From the NCBI RefSeq assembly GCF_907164575.1, contig NZ_CAJQYY010000028.1, positions 35,005 to 99,004 on the forward strand: a DNA stretch of 64,000 nt. The letters are read 5' to 3'. The translations under genes and the position numbers were made by a program. This DNA is from Paraburkholderia gardini. GTDB taxonomy: Bacteria > Pseudomonadota > Gammaproteobacteria > Burkholderiales > Burkholderiaceae. Below, one piece after another: positions 43,401 to 55,567 of this stretch; positions within the stretch are counted from its first letter, which is position 1, and every line of letters begins with the position of its first letter. The notes under the pieces are model-generated. The model was not told the origin of the DNA, ran no database searches, and saw only the letters and a program-made list of their open reading frames with translations.

Positions 43401-43886
43401 ATGATCTCAGCTGAAGGCCTGAAAGAAATCGATCGTGCGATCGCGAAGTATCCCGCCGATCAGAAACAGTCCGCCGTGATGTCGGCGTTGGCCACTGCTC
43501 AGGAAGAGCATGGCTGGCTGTCGCCCGAAATCATGCAGTTCGTGGCGGACTACCTTGGCATGCCCGCGGTTGCCGTGCAGGAGGTTGCGACCTTCTACAC
43601 GATGTACAACACGTCGCCGGTCGGCAAGCACAAGATCACGCTCTGCACGAACCTGCCGTGCCAGCTCGGCCCGGACGGCGGCTCTGAGAGCGCCGCCGAA
43701 TACCTGAAGCAAAAACTCGGTATCGATTTCGGCGAGACCACCGCGGACGGCAAATTCACCCTGAAAGAGGGCGAGTGCTTTGGTTCGTGTGGCGATGCGC
43801 CGGTGCTGCTCGTGAACAATCATCGTATGTGCAGCTTCATGAGCCGCGAGAAGATCGACCAGCTGCTCGAGGAGCTTTCGAAATGA
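43401..43886 (+). CDS. nuoE: NADH-quinone oxidoreductase subunit E
   Basis: 24-kDa subunit of the NADH module with 2Fe-2S cluster N1a, 161 residues. Cluster ligands: the Cys pair in CTNLPCQL near residue 86 and the pair in CFGSCGDAP near 127-131. ATG at 43401 gives the conserved start MISAEGLKEIDRAI. The stop overlaps nuoF by 4 bases. 122 bases separate it from nuoD. Confidence 0.96.
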   Translation: MISAEGLKEIDRAIAKYPADQKQSAVMSALATAQEEHGWLSPEIMQFVADYLGMPAVAVQEVATFYTMYNTSPVGKHKITLCTNLPCQLGPDGGSESAAEYLKQKLGIDFGETTADGKFTLKEGECFGSCGDAPVLLVNNHRMCSFMSREKIDQLLEELSK

Positions 43887-45211
43887 CGTCTTTACACGAT
43901 CGTCACATCAAACCGCTGATTCTCGCCGGCCTGAACGGCGACAACTGGCATCTCGAAGATTACGTCGCGCGCGGCGGCTACAAGCAGCTGCGCCGCATTC
44001 TGGAAGAAAAGATTCCGCCCGAGCAGGTGATCGCCGACGTGAAAGCGTCGGGTCTGCGCGGCCGTGGCGGTGCAGGTTTCCCGACCGGCTTGAAGTGGAG
44101 TTTCATGCCGCGTCAGTTCCCGGGGCAGAAATACCTCGTCTGCAATTCGGACGAAGGCGAACCGGGTACGTTCAAGGACCGCGATATCCTGCGCTGGAAC
44201 CCGCATTCGCTGATCGAAGGCATGGCCATCGGTGCGTACGCGATGGGGATCACGGTCGGCTACAACTACATCCACGGCGAAATCTGGGAAACCTACAAGG
44301 TCTTCGAAGAAGCCCTTGAGGAAGCGCGTCGCGCGGGTTTCCTCGGTGCGAACATCATGGGTTCGGGCTTCGCGTTCGAGCTGCATGCGCATCACGGTTA
44401 CGGTGCCTACATCTGCGGCGAGGAAACCGCGCTGCTCGAATCGCTCGAAGGCAAGAAGGGTCAGCCGCGTTTCAAGCCGCCGTTCCCGGCGAGCTTCGGC
44501 GTGTATGGCAAGCCGACGACGATCAACAACACCGAGACGTTCGCGGCCGTGCCGTTCCTGCTGGAAATCGGCCCGCAGGCGTACCTCGAACTGGGCAAGC
44601 CGAACAACGGCGGCACGAAGATCTTCTCGATCTCCGGCGACATCGAACGTCCGGGCAACTACGAAGTGCCGCTCGGCACGCCGTTCGCGACGCTGCTGGA
44701 ACTTGCCGGCGGCATGCGCGGCGGCCAGAAGATCAAGGCCGTGATCCCGGGTGGTTCATCGGCGCCGGTGATTCCGGGCGAGATGATGATGAACACCGAT
44801 CTCGACTACGACTCGATCGCGAAGGCCGGCTCGATGCTCGGTTCCGGCGCGGTGATCGTGATGGACGAGACACGTTGCATGGTGCGCTCGCTGCTGCGCC
44901 TGTCGTACTTCTATTACGAAGAGTCGTGCGGTCAGTGCACGCCGTGCCGCGAAGGCACCGGCTGGCTGTATCGCGTCGTACATCGCATCGAACACGGGCT
45001 CGGCCGCCAGGAAGATCTGGACCTGCTGAACTCGGTCGCTGAAAACATCATGGGCCGCACGATCTGCGCGCTCGGCGATGCGGCGGCGATGCCGGTGCGC
45101 GGCATGCTGAAGCACTACTGGGATGAATTCGCATACCACGTCGAGCACAAGCACTGCATGGTTGGCGGTCACACCGGTGCGGCCGCGGCCAGAGAAACAG
45201 TAGCCGCTTGA
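43883..45211 (+). CDS. nuoF: NADH-quinone oxidoreductase subunit F
   Basis: 51-kDa subunit that binds NADH, FMN and 4Fe-4S cluster N3, 442 residues. Seen: the Gly-rich nucleotide site RGRGGAGFPTGLKW, FMN region CNSDEGEPGTFKDRDIL, GYGAYICGEETALLESLEGK, and the cluster motif ESCGQCTPCREGTGW. ATG at 43883 overlaps the nuoE stop (ATGA), so the two NADH-module subunits are coupled. Confidence 0.97.
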   Translation: MTSLHDRHIKPLILAGLNGDNWHLEDYVARGGYKQLRRILEEKIPPEQVIADVKASGLRGRGGAGFPTGLKWSFMPRQFPGQKYLVCNSDEGEPGTFKDRDILRWNPHSLIEGMAIGAYAMGITVGYNYIHGEIWETYKVFEEALEEARRAGFLGANIMGSGFAFELHAHHGYGAYICGEETALLESLEGKKGQPRFKPPFPASFGVYGKPTTINNTETFAAVPFLLEIGPQAYLELGKPNNGGTKIFSISGDIERPGNYEVPLGTPFATLLELAGGMRGGQKIKAVIPGGSSAPVIPGEMMMNTDLDYDSIAKAGSMLGSGAVIVMDETRCMVRSLLRLSYFYYEESCGQCTPCREGTGWLYRVVHRIEHGLGRQEDLDLLNSVAENIMGRTICALGDAAAMPVRGMLKHYWDEFAYHVEHKHCMVGGHTGAAAARETVAA

Positions 45212-45351
45212 GCGAAACAGCCGAAGCGGAGCAACGCTAAAGCACCAGCCGCGGGGATTCGTCGCCGTGTCCGTCAAACGGGCCAGCGACTGAATGGGCG
45301 ATTGAGCGGACGAACGATTGAGCGGTAACAGGTTAAGGAAGATTGACCATC

Positions 45352-47685
45352 ATGGTTGAACTTGAAATAGACGGCAAGACAGTCGAGGTACCTGAAGGCA
45401 GCATGGTGATCCAGGCTGCGCATAAGGTCGATACGTACATTCCTCACTTCTGCTATCACAAGAAGTTGTCGATTGCGGCCAACTGCCGGATGTGTCTCGT
45501 CGAAGTCGAGAAGATGCCGAAGGCCGTGCCGGCATGCGCGACGCCGGTGTCGGCGGGCATGATCGTGCGCACGAAGTCGGACAAGGCGGTGAAGGCGCAG
45601 CAATCCGTGATGGAATTCCTGCTGATCAACCATCCGCTCGACTGCCCGATCTGCGATCAGGGCGGCGAATGTCAGCTGCAGGATCTGGCGGTCGGTTACG
45701 GCAAGTCGTCGTCGCGTTATAGCGAAGAGAAGCGCGTCGTGTTCCACAAGAACGTCGGCCCGCTGATCTCGATGGAAGAAATGACACGCTGCATTCACTG
45801 CACGCGCTGCGTCCGTTTTGGCCAGGAAGTCGCCGGCGTGATGGAGCTCGGCATGCTGGGTCGTGGCGAGCATGCGGAAATCACGTCGTTCGTCGGCAAG
45901 ACGGTCGATTCGGAACTGTCGGGCAACATGATCGACCTGTGCCCGGTCGGCGCGCTGACCAGCAAGCCGTTCCGCTACAGCGCCCGTACGTGGGAACTGT
46001 CGCGCCGCAAGTCGGTAAGCCCGCACGATTCCGTCGGCGCGAACCTCGTGGTGCAGGTGAAGAACAATCGCGTGATGCGCGCGCTGCCGTTCGAAAACGA
46101 AGCGATCAATGAATGCTGGATCTCGGACAAGGATCGTTTCTCGTACGAAGGCCTGAACAGCGCGGAGCGTCTCACGCAGCCGATGCTGAAGCAGGACGGC
46201 AAGTGGATTGAAACCGACTGGCAGACGGCGCTCGAATACGTCGTCAAGGGTCTGAATGGCATCAAGGGCGACCACGGCGCGAACGCGCTGGCCGCGCTCG
46301 CCAGCCCGCACAGCACGGTTGAGGAACTGTTCCTGCTGAAGAAGCTCGCACAAGCCGTCGGCACACCGAACGTCGACTTCCGTCTGCGTCAGTCCGATTT
46401 TGCGGCGCCGGTCAATGGAACGCCGTGGCTCGGCACCGCTATCGCCGATCTGTCGAATCTCGACGCCGCACTGATCATCGGTTCGACGCTGCGTCGCGAT
46501 CATCCGTTGCTGGCCGCGCGTTTGCGCCAGGCTGCGAAGAGCGGCGCGAAGCTCACGCTGCTGCAGGCAACGGCTGACGACGCGCTGATCCCGCAAGCGA
46601 AGCGTGTTGTCGCTGCGCCATCGGCGTGGCTGCATGAACTTGCCGGCATCGCCGCTTCGGTCGCTGAACTGCGCGGCGAAGCATTGCCGGAAACGCTTAA
46701 AGGCGTCGAGGCATCGGACGCGGCGAAGCAGGCCGCCGCATCGCTCGCAGGTGGCTCGACACGCGTCGTACTGCTTGGCAACGACGCTGTGCGGCATCCG
46801 CAATTCGCACAGATTCATGCAGCGGCGCAATGGATTGCGGACGCAACCGGCGCGAAGCTCGGCTTCCTCACGGAAGCAGCGAACACGGTGGGCGCGCATC
46901 TCGTCGGCGCACTGCCGGACGCAGGTGGTCTGAATGCCCGTGAAGTGTTCGAACAGCCGCGCAAGGGTTATGTGCTGCTGAACCTCGAGCCGGAATTCGA
47001 CACGGCAAACCCGGCACACGCACTGGCCGCACTGAAGCAGGCGGAAATGGTCGTCGTGATGTCGTCGTTCGTGACGGGTACCGATTACGCCGACGTACTG
47101 CTGCCGGTCGCACCGTTCACGGAAACGGCCGGCACGTTCGTCAATGCCGAAGGTACGGTGCAGACGTTCAACGGCGTCGTGCGTCCGCTGGGCGAAACGC
47201 GTCCGGCATGGAAGGTGTTGCGCGTGCTGGGTAGCATTCTCGGCGCTCCGGGCTTCGAATTCGACACGGCTGAAGAAGTGCGCACGGCGGCGCTGGGCGA
47301 CGGCGATCTGACGTCGCGCCTGTCGAACCGCACGGACGTGGCGATTGCCCGCAACGGCGCGCCGAAGGCTGCCGAAGGCACGTTCGAACGCGTTGCCGAT
47401 GTACCGATTTACCACGCTGATCCGCTGGTGCGCCGCGCTGAATCGCTGCACCTGACGGCAGCGGCGCGCGCAGCGAACTCGGCCGGTCTGCCGGCTGCGC
47501 TGTTCGACAAGCTGGGTCTGAAAGAGGGCGACGCGATCCGCGTGCGCCAGGGCGAACTGTCGGTGCAACTGCCGGCGGTGCGTGATGCGAATCTTGCGGA
47601 AACGGTCGTCCGCGTATCGGTAGGCACGCCTGCTGGTGCAGCGCTGGGCAGCCTGTTCGGTGAACTGGTGGTGGAGAAGGCGTAA
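45352..47685 (+). CDS. nuoG: NADH-quinone oxidoreductase subunit G
   Basis: 75-kDa subunit, 777 residues, with clusters N1b, N4 and N5. Seen: ferredoxin-like Cys in YIPHFCYHKKLSIAANCRMCLVE, the HPLDCPICDQGGECQLQD segment (N5/N4), CIHCTRCVRFGQEVAG, and a C-terminal molybdopterin-oxidoreductase-like domain from about residue 220. ATG at 45352 is used; a TTG at 45343 adds three residues. The gap after nuoF (140 bases) has a short direct repeat. The nuoG stop touches the nuoH start. Confidence 0.97.
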   Translation: MVELEIDGKTVEVPEGSMVIQAAHKVDTYIPHFCYHKKLSIAANCRMCLVEVEKMPKAVPACATPVSAGMIVRTKSDKAVKAQQSVMEFLLINHPLDCPICDQGGECQLQDLAVGYGKSSSRYSEEKRVVFHKNVGPLISMEEMTRCIHCTRCVRFGQEVAGVMELGMLGRGEHAEITSFVGKTVDSELSGNMIDLCPVGALTSKPFRYSARTWELSRRKSVSPHDSVGANLVVQVKNNRVMRALPFENEAINECWISDKDRFSYEGLNSAERLTQPMLKQDGKWIETDWQTALEYVVKGLNGIKGDHGANALAALASPHSTVEELFLLKKLAQAVGTPNVDFRLRQSDFAAPVNGTPWLGTAIADLSNLDAALIIGSTLRRDHPLLAARLRQAAKSGAKLTLLQATADDALIPQAKRVVAAPSAWLHELAGIAASVAELRGEALPETLKGVEASDAAKQAAASLAGGSTRVVLLGNDAVRHPQFAQIHAAAQWIADATGAKLGFLTEAANTVGAHLVGALPDAGGLNAREVFEQPRKGYVLLNLEPEFDTANPAHALAALKQAEMVVVMSSFVTGTDYADVLLPVAPFTETAGTFVNAEGTVQTFNGVVRPLGETRPAWKVLRVLGSILGAPGFEFDTAEEVRTAALGDGDLTSRLSNRTDVAIARNGAPKAAEGTFERVADVPIYHADPLVRRAESLHLTAAARAANSAGLPAALFDKLGLKEGDAIRVRQGELSVQLPAVRDANLAETVVRVSVGTPAGAALGSLFGELVVEKA

Positions 47686-48750
47686 ATGAGCTTGTTCGAA
47701 ACGATCAACTCGGGCGGCACCCAGCTTCTCGGTGTGGCATGGCCCACGGTGTGGGCACTCGTGCGCATCCTGGTGGTGGCGGTCGTGATCCTGCTGTGCG
47801 TGGCTTACCTGATCCTGTGGGAACGGAAGCTGATCGGCTGGATGCACGTGCGTCTCGGCCCGAACCGTGTCGGTCCCGCCGGCCTGTTGCAGCCAATCGC
47901 CGACGTGCTGAAGCTGCTGCTGAAAGAAGTCATTCAGCCGACCCAGGCAAGCCGCTGGATCTACATGATCGCCCCGATCATGGTGGTCGTGCCGGCCTTC
48001 GCGGTCTGGGCGGTGATTCCGTTCCAGGCGGGTGCGGTGCTCGGCGACATCAACGCAGGTCTGCTGTACGCGATGGCGATTTCGTCGGTCGGCGTGTATG
48101 GCGTGATTCTCGCCGGCTGGGCGTCGAATTCGAAGTACGCGTTCCTCGGCGCGATGCGTGCCGCGGCGCAGATGGTGTCGTACGAAATCTGCATGGGCTT
48201 TGCGCTCGTCGTCGTGCTGATGACGGCTGGTACGCTGAACCTGTCGGCTATTGTCACGTCGCAGGAACGCGGCATTTTCGCGAGCTACGGCCTGAACTTC
48301 CTGTCATGGAACTGGTTGCCGCTTCTGCCGATGTTCGTCGTCTACTTCATCTCCGGCATCGCTGAAACGAACCGTCACCCGTTCGACGTGGTGGAAGGGG
48401 AGTCGGAAATCGTCGCCGGTCACATGATCGATTACTCGGGTATGGCGTTCGCGCTGTTCTTCCTCGCCGAGTACATCAACATGATCGTGATCTCGGCGCT
48501 GGCGGCGACGCTGTTCCTCGGCGGCTGGAGCGCTCCGTTCGGTTTTCTGTCGTTCGTGCCGGGCATCGTGTGGCTCGTCGCGAAAGTTTTCTTCCTGCTG
48601 TCGGTGTTCATCTGGGCGCGTGCTACGTTCCCGCGCTATCGCTATGACCAGATCATGCGTCTGGGCTGGAAAATCTTCATTCCGGTCTGCGTGGTGTGGC
48701 TGGTGGTGGTCGGCTTCTGGATCATGTCGCCGTTGAATATCTGGAAATAA
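47686..48750 (+). CDS. nuoH: NADH-quinone oxidoreductase subunit H
   Basis: Membrane subunit at the junction of the two arms, forming part of the quinone chamber, 354 residues with eight or so helices. Seen: the WERKLIGWMHVRLGPNRVGPAG loop, LKLLLKEVIQP, EICMGFALVVVLM and the acidic loop AETNRHPFDVVEGESEIVAGHMIDYSG. The ATG follows the nuoG stop with no gap. Confidence 0.97.
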   Translation: MSLFETINSGGTQLLGVAWPTVWALVRILVVAVVILLCVAYLILWERKLIGWMHVRLGPNRVGPAGLLQPIADVLKLLLKEVIQPTQASRWIYMIAPIMVVVPAFAVWAVIPFQAGAVLGDINAGLLYAMAISSVGVYGVILAGWASNSKYAFLGAMRAAAQMVSYEICMGFALVVVLMTAGTLNLSAIVTSQERGIFASYGLNFLSWNWLPLLPMFVVYFISGIAETNRHPFDVVEGESEIVAGHMIDYSGMAFALFFLAEYINMIVISALAATLFLGGWSAPFGFLSFVPGIVWLVAKVFFLLSVFIWARATFPRYRYDQIMRLGWKIFIPVCVVWLVVVGFWIMSPLNIWK

Positions 48751-48764
48751 GGGCGGATGACCCC

Positions 48765-49253
48765 ATGACCGCAATTCAAAATTTCTTCAAGACTTTCTTC
48801 CTGACGGAGCTGCTGAAGGGCCTCGCGCTGACCGGACGTTACACGTTCCAGCGCAAGATCACGGTGCAGTTCCCCGAGGAAAAAACGCCGATTTCGCCGC
48901 GTTTCCGTGGCCTGCACGCACTGCGCCGATATGAGAACGGCGAAGAGCGCTGCATCGCCTGCAAGCTGTGCGAAGCGGTGTGCCCGGCACTTGCCATCAC
49001 GATCGAGTCGGAAACCCGTGCGGACAATACGCGCCGCACGACGCGCTACGACATCGACCTGACCAAATGCATCTTCTGCGGTTTCTGCGAAGAGAGCTGC
49101 CCCGTCGATTCGATCGTCGAGACGCACATTCTCGAATATCACGGCGAAAAGCGCGGCGACCTGTACTTCACGAAGGACATGCTGCTGGCCGTGGGCGATC
49201 GCTACGAAACTGAGATCGCTGCAAACAAGGCGGCCGACGCGCCGTATCGTTAA
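48765..49253 (+). CDS. nuoI: NADH-quinone oxidoreductase subunit I
   Basis: 23-kDa subunit with two 4Fe-4S clusters (N6a, N6b), 162 residues. The two motifs are CIACKLCEAVCPALAI and CIFCGFCEESCPVDSI. ATG at 48765 gives the usual MTAIQNFFKTFFLTELLKG start. 14 bases after nuoH; followed by a 172-base gap before nuoJ in which I see no gene. Confidence 0.97.
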   Translation: MTAIQNFFKTFFLTELLKGLALTGRYTFQRKITVQFPEEKTPISPRFRGLHALRRYENGEERCIACKLCEAVCPALAITIESETRADNTRRTTRYDIDLTKCIFCGFCEESCPVDSIVETHILEYHGEKRGDLYFTKDMLLAVGDRYETEIAANKAADAPYR

Positions 49254-49425
49254 ACACGGTTGAACGCGGTTGAAACACTGCTCGTTCGACGCTGCAAAAC
49301 GGCCCGCTGTACAGGCCGTGCGCTGAAGTCCGACTGCTTCGGCACCGCGCGCCTGTGTGCTGCATTCACAGATGCGCGTGCCAAAGAACCATGCCTGATG
49401 ATGGCCTAACGATGAACCGGTAATC

Positions 49426-50136
49426 ATGGAATTCACGACCGTACTGTTCTACATCTTCGCGCTGTTCCTGGTGATATCAGGGCTGAAGGTGATCACCTCG
49501 CGCAACCCGGTGAGCTCCGCGCTCTTCCTGGTGCTCGCGTTTTTCAATGCAGCGGCGATCTGGATGCTGCTCGAGGCTGAATTCCTCGCGATCCTGCTCG
49601 TGCTGGTCTACGTCGGCGCGGTGATGGTGCTGTTCCTGTTCGTCGTGATGATGCTGGACATCAATGTCGACGTGCTGCGACGCGACTTCAGGCGCTTCGT
49701 GCCGATGGCGACGATTGTCGGCGCGATCATCGTGATCGAAACCGCGCTGATCCTCTGGCACGGCTACGGCGCGACCGTCCAGCCGGTGCGCGACACCACG
49801 GTGGCCGGCGCCGCAGCCGCAACCGCTGGCTGGTCGAACACGCGCATCATCGGCAAGATCATCTACACCGACTACATCTTCGCGTTCGAAGTGGCCGGCC
49901 TTGTCCTGCTCGTCGCGATCATCGCGGCGGTTGCGCTGACCGCGCGTCATGCGAAGGACAGCAAGCGCCAGAACGTCGGCGATCAGGTGAAGGTGCGCGC
50001 CCAGGACCGTGTGCGCGTCGTCAAGATGGCGTCGGAAAAGACCGCTGCGACCGAAGCGGCCGAAGCCGCTGCCGCCGCAAAGGCCGCCGAAGCTGCCGCG
50101 GCAACGACTGCCGCCGCGCCTGCAAAGAACGGCTGA
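49426..50136 (+). CDS. nuoJ: NADH-quinone oxidoreductase subunit J
   Basis: Membrane-arm subunit of 236 residues. The first 170 residues hold five helices with the conserved RNPVSSALFLVLAFFNAAAIWMLLEAEFLAILLVLVYVGAVMVLFLFVVMML region that includes the pi-bulge helix. The C-terminal tail of about 60 residues is charged and then Ala/Glu/Lys rich, probably a cytoplasmic helix of unknown use. nuoK follows after 17 bases. Confidence 0.96.
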   Translation: MEFTTVLFYIFALFLVISGLKVITSRNPVSSALFLVLAFFNAAAIWMLLEAEFLAILLVLVYVGAVMVLFLFVVMMLDINVDVLRRDFRRFVPMATIVGAIIVIETALILWHGYGATVQPVRDTTVAGAAAATAGWSNTRIIGKIIYTDYIFAFEVAGLVLLVAIIAAVALTARHAKDSKRQNVGDQVKVRAQDRVRVVKMASEKTAATEAAEAAAAAKAAEAAAATTAAAPAKNG

Positions 50137-50153
50137 GCGCCCAGGAGAAAAAC

Positions 50154-50459
50154 ATGTTGACCCTTGCTCATTACCTCGTCCTCGGCGCGATCCTGTTTGC
50201 GATCAGCATCGTCGGCATTTTCCTGAACCGTCGCAACATCATCATCATCCTGATGGCGATCGAGCTGATGCTGCTGGCGGTGAACACCAATTTTGTCGCC
50301 TTCTCGCATTACCTGGGCGACGTGCATGGCCAGATCTTCGTGTTCTTCGTGCTGACGGTTGCGGCAGCGGAAGCAGCGATCGGTCTCGCCATTCTGGTGA
50401 CCCTGTTCCGTAGCCTCGACACGATCAACGTCGAGGATCTCGATCAGCTCAAAGGTTAA
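50154..50459 (+). CDS. nuoK: NADH-quinone oxidoreductase subunit K
   Basis: Small membrane subunit with three helices, 101 residues, related to MnhC of Mrp antiporters. The two conserved membrane Glu residues are visible in MAIELMLLAVNTNF and AAAEAAIGLAILV. AGGAG lies before the ATG. Confidence 0.97.
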   Translation: MLTLAHYLVLGAILFAISIVGIFLNRRNIIIILMAIELMLLAVNTNFVAFSHYLGDVHGQIFVFFVLTVAAAEAAIGLAILVTLFRSLDTINVEDLDQLKG

Positions 50460-50476
50460 ATTCAGGCAAAGCTGTT

Positions 50477-52564
<2,088 letters not shown>

Positions 52565-52578
52565 GGCGAGGGACACTA

Positions 52579-54069
52579 ATGCACGCTTATCCGATTCTCA
52601 GTATCGCGATCTGGCTGCCGATCCTGTTCGGCCTCCTGGTCCTTGCCATCGGTTCCGACAAGAACCCCGGCCCGGCGCGCTGGCTTGCGCTGGTCGGCTC
52701 GGTACTCAGCTTTATCGTCACGATTCCGCTCATGACGGGCTTCGACTCCAGCACTGCGGAACTGCAGTTCGTGGAGAAGGCCAACTGGATCGAACGCTTC
52801 AACATCACGTATCACCTGGGCGTCGACGGCATCTCGATGTGGTTCGTCGTGCTGACCGCGCTGATCACGGTGATCGTCGTGATCAGCGCATGGGAAGTGA
52901 TCACGAAGAACGTGTCGCAGTATCTGGCTTCGTTCCTGATCCTGTCCGGCATCATGGTCGGCGTGTTCAGCGCCGCGGACGGCATGCTGTTCTACGTGTT
53001 CTTCGAAGCGACGCTGATTCCGATGTACATCATCATCGGCGTGTGGGGCGGGGCGAACCGCGTGTACGCGGCGTTCAAGTTCTTCCTGTACACGCTGATG
53101 GGCTCGCTGCTGATGCTGGTCGCGCTGCTGTACCTGTACACGCAGACGGGCACGTTCGATCTCGCCACGTGGCAAAACGCGCAGATCGGCATGACGCCGC
53201 AGATATTGATATTTATCGCGTTCTTCCTGGCGTTCGCCGTGAAGGTGCCGATGTGGCCGGTTCACACGTGGCTGCCTGACGCCCACGTGGAAGCGCCGAC
53301 GGGCGGCTCGGTCGTGCTGGCCGCGATCATGCTGAAGCTCGGTGCATACGGTTTCCTGCGCTTCTCGCTGCCGATCACACCGGACGCGAGCCACTTCCTC
53401 GCGCCGGCTGTGATCACGCTGTCGCTGATCGCGGTGATCTACATCGGTTTCGTCGCGATGGTGCAGGCGGACATGAAGAAGCTGGTCGCGTACTCGTCGA
53501 TCGCGCACATGGGCTTCGTGACGCTCGGCTTTTTCATCTTCAACCAGCTCGGTGTGGAAGGCGCAATCGTCCAGATGATCTCGCACGGCTTCGTGTCGGG
53601 CGCGATGTTCCTGTGTATCGGCGTGCTGTATGACCGCATGCACTCGCGTCAGATCGCCGACTACGGCGGCGTCGTGAACACGATGCCGAAGTTCGCGGCA
53701 CTCGTGATGCTGTTCTCGATGGCGAATTGCGGCCTGCCGGGCACGTCGGGTTTCGTCGGTGAATTCATGGTGATCCTGGCTGCTGTCCAGTTCAATTTCT
53801 GGATTGGTCTTGGCGCCGCGGTCACGCTGATTCTCGGCGCGGCCTACACGCTGTGGATGTACAAGCGCGTGTACTTCGGCGCCGTGGCGAACGACCACGT
53901 GAAGGGCCTGCTCGACGTCAACCGCCGTGAGTTCTTCATGCTGGTCGTGCTTGCGGTCCTGACGCTGTTCATGGGCCTGTATCCGAAGCCTTTCACCGAT
54001 GTGATGCACGTATCCGTGGACAACCTCCTCTCCCACGTCGCGCAGTCCAAGCTGCCGTTGTCACAGTAA
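52579..54069 (+). CDS. nuoM: NADH-quinone oxidoreductase subunit M
   Basis: Antiporter-like proton-pumping subunit of 496 residues. Seen: FFEATLIPMYIIIGVWGG with the key Glu, FLAFAVKVPMWPVHTWLPDAHVEAPTGGSV with the key Lys, DMKKLVAYSSIAHMGFV, and the late ANCGLPGTSGFVGEFM. Part of the continuous membrane-arm block nuoJ-N. Confidence 0.97.
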   Translation: MHAYPILSIAIWLPILFGLLVLAIGSDKNPGPARWLALVGSVLSFIVTIPLMTGFDSSTAELQFVEKANWIERFNITYHLGVDGISMWFVVLTALITVIVVISAWEVITKNVSQYLASFLILSGIMVGVFSAADGMLFYVFFEATLIPMYIIIGVWGGANRVYAAFKFFLYTLMGSLLMLVALLYLYTQTGTFDLATWQNAQIGMTPQILIFIAFFLAFAVKVPMWPVHTWLPDAHVEAPTGGSVVLAAIMLKLGAYGFLRFSLPITPDASHFLAPAVITLSLIAVIYIGFVAMVQADMKKLVAYSSIAHMGFVTLGFFIFNQLGVEGAIVQMISHGFVSGAMFLCIGVLYDRMHSRQIADYGGVVNTMPKFAALVMLFSMANCGLPGTSGFVGEFMVILAAVQFNFWIGLGAAVTLILGAAYTLWMYKRVYFGAVANDHVKGLLDVNRREFFMLVVLAVLTLFMGLYPKPFTDVMHVSVDNLLSHVAQSKLPLSQ

Positions 54070-54094
54070 TACAGAGCGGAGGAATCTAAAGATC

Positions 54095-55567
54095 ATGCAA
54101 AACGCCCCTATGAATGCTCTGTTGCCCGATGCGCTGCTGATGTTCGCAGTCGTCGTCGCGTGGCTCAACGACACGTTCGTCGGCGTGACTGGCCGTCGCA
54201 CGACGTATTACATCGCGGTCGTCTCTTCGGTGATCGCGGGTGTCTGGTTCGCGATCAACGCGTTCGACCCGACGCCGCATTACTTCTTCTCGCGCATGTA
54301 CGTGGTGGATCCGTTCGCCAGCGCGATGAAGGCGGTGGTGTCGCTGGGTTACGCGGTGACGATTGTCTATTCGCGCAAGTATCTCGAAGACCGCGACCTG
54401 TTCCGCGGCGACTTCTTCCTGCTTGGCATGTTTTCGCTGCTCGGCCAGCTCGTGATGATTTCGGGCAACAACTTCCTGACGCTGTATCTCGGTCTGGAAT
54501 TGATGTCGCTGTCGCTGTATGCCGTGATCGCGCTGCGTCGTGACGCTGCGCAGTCGAACGAATCGGCGATGAAGTACTACGTGCTGGGTGCGCTTGCATC
54601 GGGTTTCCTGCTCTACGGCATCTCGATGCTGTACGGCGCGACCGGTTCGCTCGAACTCGGTGAAGTGCTGAAGGCGGTGGCTTCGGGTCACATCAACGAT
54701 GTCGTGCTGCTGTTCGGCGTGATCTTCATCGTCGCTGGCATCGCGTTCAAGATGGGTGCAGTGCCGTTCCACATGTGGGTGCCGGACGTCTATCAAGGCG
54801 CGCCGACGGCCATGACGTTGCTGACCGGCGGCGGTCCGAAGGTCGCGGCGTTCGCATGGGGTCTGCGCTTTCTCGTGATGGGCCTGCTGCCGCTCGCGGT
54901 CGACTGGCAGGAAATGCTCGTGATTCTCGCGGCGCTGTCGATGATCGTCGGCAACATCACGGGTATCGTCCAGCGCAACATCAAGCGGATGCTGGCGTAC
55001 TCGGCGATCGCGAACATGGGCTTCGTGCTGCTCGGCCTGCTGTCGGGCGTGGTCGACGGCAAGGCGGGTGGAGCGGCCGGTGCGTACGGTTCAGCGATGT
55101 TCTACAGCATCATCTACCTCGTGACGACGCTCGGCACGTTCGGCGTTGTGATGCTGCTCGCACGTCGTGATTTCGAGGCCGAAACGCTCGACGACTTCAA
55201 GGGTCTTAACCAGCGCAGTCCGATCTTCGCGTTCGTGATGATGGTGATGATGTTCTCGCTCGCCGGCATCCCGCCGACGGTCGGCTTCTACGCGAAGCTC
55301 GCCGTGCTCGAGGCGACGATGAACGCCGGCCTGACGTGGCTCACGGTGCTTGCCGTGGTGACGTCGCTGTTCGGCGCGTTCTACTACCTGCGTGTCGTCA
55401 AGCTGATGTACTTCGATGCACCGCAGGACACCGCGCCGATTACCGCCGACGCCTGCTCGCGTACGCTGCTCGCGCTGAACGGCGTGGCCCTGCTTGTGCT
55501 CGGCATCGTGCCGGGTCCGCTGATGACGGTCTGCCTGCAGGCTATCCAGCACACGCTGCCGCTGTAA
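54095..55567 (+). CDS. nuoN: NADH-quinone oxidoreductase subunit N
   Basis: Innermost antiporter-like subunit, 490 residues. Seen: LGLELMSLSLYAVIAL with the key Glu, GIAFKMGAVPFHMWVPDVYQGAPTAMT with the key Lys, NIKRMLAYSAIANMGFVLLG and SLAGIPPTVGFYAKL. GGAGG precedes the ATG. Its stop shares a base with the start of the DUF2818 gene (TAATG). Confidence 0.97.
   Translation: MQNAPMNALLPDALLMFAVVVAWLNDTFVGVTGRRTTYYIAVVSSVIAGVWFAINAFDPTPHYFFSRMYVVDPFASAMKAVVSLGYAVTIVYSRKYLEDRDLFRGDFFLLGMFSLLGQLVMISGNNFLTLYLGLELMSLSLYAVIALRRDAAQSNESAMKYYVLGALASGFLLYGISMLYGATGSLELGEVLKAVASGHINDVVLLFGVIFIVAGIAFKMGAVPFHMWVPDVYQGAPTAMTLLTGGGPKVAAFAWGLRFLVMGLLPLAVDWQEMLVILAALSMIVGNITGIVQRNIKRMLAYSAIANMGFVLLGLLSGVVDGKAGGAAGAYGSAMFYSIIYLVTTLGTFGVVMLLARRDFEAETLDDFKGLNQRSPIFAFVMMVMMFSLAGIPPTVGFYAKLAVLEATMNAGLTWLTVLAVVTSLFGAFYYLRVVKLMYFDAPQDTAPITADACSRTLLALNGVALLVLGIVPGPLMTVCLQAIQHTLPL

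Noticed and set aside
45274..47847. An 857-codon antisense frame over nuoG; similar long antisense frames over kdpD, leuA, nuoB-D and ilvB
   Set aside because: Stop codons are scarce on the opposite strand of high-GC genes. No conserved motif is seen in any of them.
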